64,000 bases of DNA from Streptomyces cadmiisoli (GTDB taxonomy: Bacteria > Actinomycetota > Actinomycetes > Streptomycetales > Streptomycetaceae). The DNA lies in contig NZ_CP030073.1 in assembly GCF_003261055.1 (NCBI RefSeq), positions 7,750,001 to 7,814,000 on the forward strand, given 5' to 3'. Below, one piece after another: positions 60,914 to 64,000 of this stretch. How positions within the stretch are numbered: position 1 is the stretch's first letter; each line of letters starts with the position of its first letter. Made by a program: the position numbers and the translations under genes. Under the pieces are notes generated by a model. That model was not told the origin of the DNA. It saw nothing but the letters and a program-made list of their open reading frames with translations, and ran no database searches.

Positions 60914-61198
60914 GGGACCGATTCTCACCCGCTCCGCGTGATCCGGCCGGTCGGTGGGCCGTCGCGGCGCCGGGACTCCGCTCCGCGCGGTGCCTTCAGC
61001 CGTCGCACCACCGCGGGCGGGGGAGCGGCAGGGCGGCGGTCGCGGCGCCCGCCCCGCGAGGGATCCCGGCCCTCGCCCGGGACGCGGTGCGGCCGTCCCG
61101 GTGCGCGTCCGGCGCGGACCGCGGCGAGCGGGCACCCGCATGCCCGCCGTCCGCGGACCGCCCCGGACGGGCACCGGTCCGCACGCCGGCGCCGGGCC

Positions 61199-61891
61199 TC
61201 ATACGCTCAGCGCCTCCCGCACCGAGCGTTCGGCCTCCTGGCCGCCCTCGCCCGCCGAGGTGACCCGGCCGGCCTCCAGCACGTAGTACCTCTGTGCCGC
61301 CCGCATCGCGAAGCCGACGTGCTGTTCGACCAGGAGCACCGAGAGCCCGCCGCGGGCGGCCAGGGCCAGGATCGTCTCCTCGATCTCCGCCACGACCGAC
61401 GGCTGGATGCCCTCGGTCGGCTCGTCGAGCAGCAGCAGCCGCGGCTCGGTGACCAGGGCGCGGGCGATGGCGAGTTGCTGCCGCTGCCCGCCGGACAGCA
61501 GCCCGGCCCGGCGGTTCGACAGGGCCCGCAGCGCCGGGAACAGGTCCAGCGCCGCGTCGACCGCCGCCCGTCCGCGCCGGCGGCCGTCCGCGACGAGCTG
61601 GAGATTCTCCGCGGTCGTCAGATGCGGGAACGCCTGCTGCCCCTGCGGGACGTACGCCATCCCGCGTGCCACCCGCTCGTGCGGCCTGCGGCGGGTGATG
61701 TCCTCGCCGTCCAGCAGGACCGTGCCGCTCGTCGGGGTGAGCAGTCCGACGGCGGCCCGCAGCAGCGTGCTCTTGCCCGCTCCGTTGTGCCCGAGCACCG
61801 CGGCCACCCCGTCGGCGGGCACCTCGACGCTCACCCCGTGCAGCACACTGCTGCGCTGGTAGCCGACGCACACCTCGTCGATCCTCAGCAT
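61199..61891 (-). CDS. urtE: Urea ABC transporter ATP-binding protein UrtE
   Basis: A 230-aa ATPase of the LivF/UrtE type: Walker A GHNGAGKST, Q-loop PQGQQAFPHLTTAENL, signature LSGGQRQQLAIARAL, Walker B LLLLDEPTEGIQPS, and a switch His in LLVEQHVGF. It powers the importer built from UrtB and UrtC. The ATG overlaps the urtD stop (ATGA), and the four genes are a single operon read leftwards. The TEGIQPSVV form is typical of UrtE. Confidence 0.92.
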   Translation of the reverse strand: MLRIDEVCVGYQRSSVLHGVSVEVPADGVAAVLGHNGAGKSTLLRAAVGLLTPTSGTVLLDGEDITRRRPHERVARGMAYVPQGQQAFPHLTTAENLQLVADGRRRGRAAVDAALDLFPALRALSNRRAGLLSGGQRQQLAIARALVTEPRLLLLDEPTEGIQPSVVAEIEETILALAARGGLSVLLVEQHVGFAMRAAQRYYVLEAGRVTSAGEGGQEAERSVREALSV

Positions 61892-62664
61892 CACACCTCC
61901 TGTACGGCGACGTCGGCGGCGGCCTCCCGGGGCGCGTGCCCGAGGTAGACCTCCTGCACCTTCGGGTCGGCCTGCACCTCGGCCACCGTCCCCTCGCTGA
62001 GCATCCGGCCCGCGTGCAGCACGCTCACACTGCGGGCGAAGGAGCGCATGAAGTCCATGTCGTGCTCGATGACGACAACGGTCCGCTCCGTGCTGATCCG
62101 CTCCAGCAGCTCGCCGGTCGCCAGGCGTTCGTCGTGGCTCATCCCGGCCACCGGCTCGTCGAGCAGCAGCAGCCGTACGTCCTGCACCAGCAGCATGCCG
62201 ATCTCCAGCCACTGCTTCCGGCCGTGCGCGAGGGTTCCGGCCGGGGAGTCGGCGAGGTCGCCGAGCCCGATCGTCTCCAGCGCGCGGACGACCGGCTCGG
62301 GGGTGCTCCTGCGCCGCCGCAGCATGGTCCACGCGCCGCGGCCCGCGCCCGCCGCGATGTCCAGGTTCTGCAGAACCGTCAGCTCCTCGAAGACGGTGGC
62401 CGTCTGGAAGGTGCGGCCGATGCCCGAGCGGGAGATGCGGTGCACGCTGCGCCCGAGCAGCTCCGTGCCGTCGAAGCGCACCGAGCCGTGGGCCTTCACC
62501 AGACCGGTGACGGCATCGACGAGGGTCGTCTTGCCGGCGCCGTTCGGCCCGATGAGGAACCGCAGGTCCCCGGGCCGCACCTCGAGGTCCACTCCGTCGA
62601 CGGCGGTGAACCCGTCGAACGCCACCCGCAGCCGACGTATCTCGAGTCCGGCGGGCCCGCTCAT
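61891..62664 (-). CDS. urtD: Urea ABC transporter ATP-binding protein UrtD
   Basis: A 257-aa ATPase with Walker A GPNGAGKTT, Q-loop FQTATVFEELTVLQNLDIA, and a signature region in which LSGGQ is replaced by LAHGRKQWLEIGMLL, a hallmark of UrtD. Walker B is LLLLDEPVAGMS and the switch His is in VVVIEHDMDFMRSF. It pairs with UrtE under the UrtBC channel. Its ATG overlaps the urtC stop. Confidence 0.93.
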   Translation of the reverse strand: MSGPAGLEIRRLRVAFDGFTAVDGVDLEVRPGDLRFLIGPNGAGKTTLVDAVTGLVKAHGSVRFDGTELLGRSVHRISRSGIGRTFQTATVFEELTVLQNLDIAAGAGRGAWTMLRRRRSTPEPVVRALETIGLGDLADSPAGTLAHGRKQWLEIGMLLVQDVRLLLLDEPVAGMSHDERLATGELLERISTERTVVVIEHDMDFMRSFARSVSVLHAGRMLSEGTVAEVQADPKVQEVYLGHAPREAAADVAVQEV

Positions 62665-63746
62665 GCCGCTTCTCCCGTCGTCAGGGCGGTCGTCCCGCGG
62701 CGGTCGGCGCGGCGCCGCCGTACCGTCCCGGCCAGCGAGGCGATGCCGCCGGGCAGGAACGCCAGGGCCACCACGAACAACAGGCCCTGGAAATAGGTCC
62801 AGGCGGCCGGGAACTCCTCCGACAGCGCGGTCCGGGCCCAGGCGACGCCGACCGCCCCGAGCACCGCGCCCGCCAGGCTCGCCCGTCCGCCGACGGCGGC
62901 GCCGACGACGAACTCGATGGAGGGCACGATGCCGATCATCGCGGGCGAGATGATGCCGACGGCCGGCACGAACAGCGCGCCCGCGAGCCCCGCCATGCCC
63001 GCCGCGACGACGTACGCGACCAGCTTGACGTTGGCCGGGTCGTAGCCCAGGAAGCGCACCCGCTCCTCGGAGTCGCGCACCGCCACGAGGAGTTCGCCGT
63101 ACCGGCTGTGGATCAGTTGGCGGGCGACGACGATCAGGAGCAGCAGTGCGGCGGCGATGATGAAGTAGACGGTTCGCTGGTTGACCGGGTCGTCGAGGTC
63201 GTATCCGAAGAAGCCCTGGATGTCGGTGAGCCCGTTGGTGCCGCCCGTGGTGGCCTGCTGGCCGATCAGCCAGAGCGCGAAGGCGGCGGCGAGCGCCTGG
63301 CTGAGGATCGCGAAGTACGCCCCCTTGACCCGGCGCCGGAAGACGAAGGAACCGAGGAGCGCCGCGACGGCCATCGGCAGCAGCACGGTCGCGGCCAGCG
63401 CGACCACCGGGTTCGCGAACGGCCGCCACCACCAGGGCAGTTCGGTGGCGGTGCCGTACAGCTGCATGAAGTCGGGCAGATTGCCCGGCCCGGCGTCGGC
63501 GATCTTCAGATGCATCGCCATGGCGTAGCCGCCGAGCCCGAAGAACACGCCCTGGCCCAGGGTCAGCAGTCCGCCGCGGCCCCAGGCCAGGCAGATGCCG
63601 ACCGCGACCATCGCGATGCACAGGTACTTGGCGAAGAGGCCCAGCCGGAAGTCGGACAGGGCGAGCGGCGCGACGGCGAACAGCAGGAGCGCGGCGCCCG
63701 CCAGGGCGGCCCAGGCGCGTGCGGAGCGCCCTTGCGGAAAGGTCAT
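62661..63746 (-). CDS. urtC: Urea ABC transporter permease UrtC
   Basis: A 361-aa permease of the LivM/UrtC type with about ten transmembrane segments. UrtC markers include YAMAMHLKI, LPWWWRPFANPV, FRRRVKGAYFAILSQALA and the EAA-like loop AVRDSEERVRFLGYDPANVKL that contacts the ATPases. The ATG at 63746 has GAGGAG-like bases upstream and overlaps the urtB stop by ATGA. It forms a heterodimeric channel with UrtB. Confidence 0.92.
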   Translation of the reverse strand: MTFPQGRSARAWAALAGAALLLFAVAPLALSDFRLGLFAKYLCIAMVAVGICLAWGRGGLLTLGQGVFFGLGGYAMAMHLKIADAGPGNLPDFMQLYGTATELPWWWRPFANPVVALAATVLLPMAVAALLGSFVFRRRVKGAYFAILSQALAAAFALWLIGQQATTGGTNGLTDIQGFFGYDLDDPVNQRTVYFIIAAALLLLIVVARQLIHSRYGELLVAVRDSEERVRFLGYDPANVKLVAYVVAAGMAGLAGALFVPAVGIISPAMIGIVPSIEFVVGAAVGGRASLAGAVLGAVGVAWARTALSEEFPAAWTYFQGLLFVVALAFLPGGIASLAGTVRRRRADRRGTTALTTGEAA

Positions 63747-64000
63747 ACGAGACTCCTCGTACGGAGTGTGTACAGCCCCTGGGGGCGCCACTGGAGGAAC
63801 GCGACGATGGCGACGAGCACCAGCACCTTGGCGACGCTGACCGTGGTGGAGTACTCCAGGACGGACTGGAGGACGCCCAGCACGAACGCGACGATCACGG
63901 TGCCCCTGAGCTGCCCGATCCCGCCGACCACGATCACCAGGAAGGCGTCGATGATGACGTTCGTGCCCATCGTCGGGCCGATCGGTCCCACCAGGGTCAG
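63743..64000 (-). CDS. urtB: Urea ABC transporter permease UrtB, C-terminal part (gene continues beyond window)
   Basis: Only the last 80-odd residues are in the window (LRGTVIVAFVLGVLQSVLEY, then VLVLVAIVAFLQWRPQGLYTL). They match the C-terminus of UrtB/LivH-type permeases, including the RPQGL motif. The gene continues past 64000, where urtA, the periplasmic binding protein, would be expected. Its stop overlaps the urtC start. Confidence 0.88.
   Translation of the reverse strand: MTLVGPIGPTMGTNVIIDAFLVIVVGGIGQLRGTVIVAFVLGVLQSVLEYSTTVSVAKVLVLVAIVAFLQWRPQGLYTLRTRSLV

Noticed and set aside
60914..61198. Possible gene in the 285-bp gap between the dehydrogenase-like gene and urtE
   Set aside because: Frames in both directions are Arg/Gly/Pro-rich without start signals or motifs; it looks like GC-rich spacer and I see nothing else in it.

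Overview
The window is very GC-rich chromosomal DNA from a filamentous actinomycete, almost certainly a Streptomyces. Supporting signs are a long chaplin with a sortase signal, SPW-repeat, DUF397, CGNR and DUF6479 proteins, an NsdA/NsdB-like TPR regulator, frequent GTG starts, strong G/C at third codon positions and GGAGG ribosome sites. Both ends cut genes: a PadR regulator at the left edge and urtB at the right edge. I saw no tRNA, rRNA or CRISPR array.

Layout. 1-16 kb: PadR regulators, a secreted membrane-anchored protein, an Fn3 lipoprotein, a GH75 chitosanase, a PTS-type dihydroxyacetone kinase set (dhaK-dhaL-dhaM), an NTF2-like protein divergent from its likely PadR repressor, a ClC channel, an aldo/keto reductase, an ATP-grasp enzyme, a GH65 enzyme, an SRPBCC protein, a beta-hydroxyacid dehydrogenase and an RpiB-like isomerase. 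16-30 kb: a Cys-rich copper-storage-like protein, an acyl-CoA dehydrogenase/MpaB/TPR-kinase string, a serine hydrolase, a nitronate monooxygenase coupled to an acyl-CoA synthetase, a DUF418 membrane protein and a penicillin-acylase-family enzyme.

30.1-33.4 kb is a foreign island, visibly richer in A/T. It holds a helicase pseudogene (5' truncated, with an apparent 2-nt deletion), the N-terminus of an IS630-type transposase, and a 658-aa large serine integrase. The integrase ends exactly where the 3' two thirds of an acyl-CoA synthetase gene begins, inside its AMP-binding P-loop. I read this as a decayed integrative element with its right attachment site preserved and its left end deleted.

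33.4-42.5 kb: an acyl-CoA catabolic block. It contains the truncated synthetase, phenylacetate-CoA ligase, an alpha/beta hydrolase, a second acyl-CoA synthetase, and divergently an operon of enoyl-CoA hydratase, a double-OB DUF35 protein and two thiolase-fold (Ltp-like) proteins with overlapping start/stop codons. The same operator (TCTGAC-N5-GTCAGA in a nearly identical 26-bp context) lies before this operon and before the nitronate monooxygenase/synthetase operon 15 kb away, so the two sets probably form one regulon. A KstR-type box precedes the acyl-CoA dehydrogenase and a PaaR-like palindrome precedes paaK.

42.5-64 kb: orphan DUF397 protein, universal stress protein, CGNR regulator, peptidoglycan amidase, APH-like kinase, TPR regulator facing a PAS-PP2C phosphatase, Gfo/Idh oxidoreductase, BaeRF protein, TAP-like peptidase, chaplin, nucleoside deaminase, GlsB-type protein divergent from an ArsR-SRPBCC fusion, SPW protein, an acyl-CoA dehydrogenase homologue, and the urea-type ABC transporter urtBCDE with ATGA overlaps throughout.
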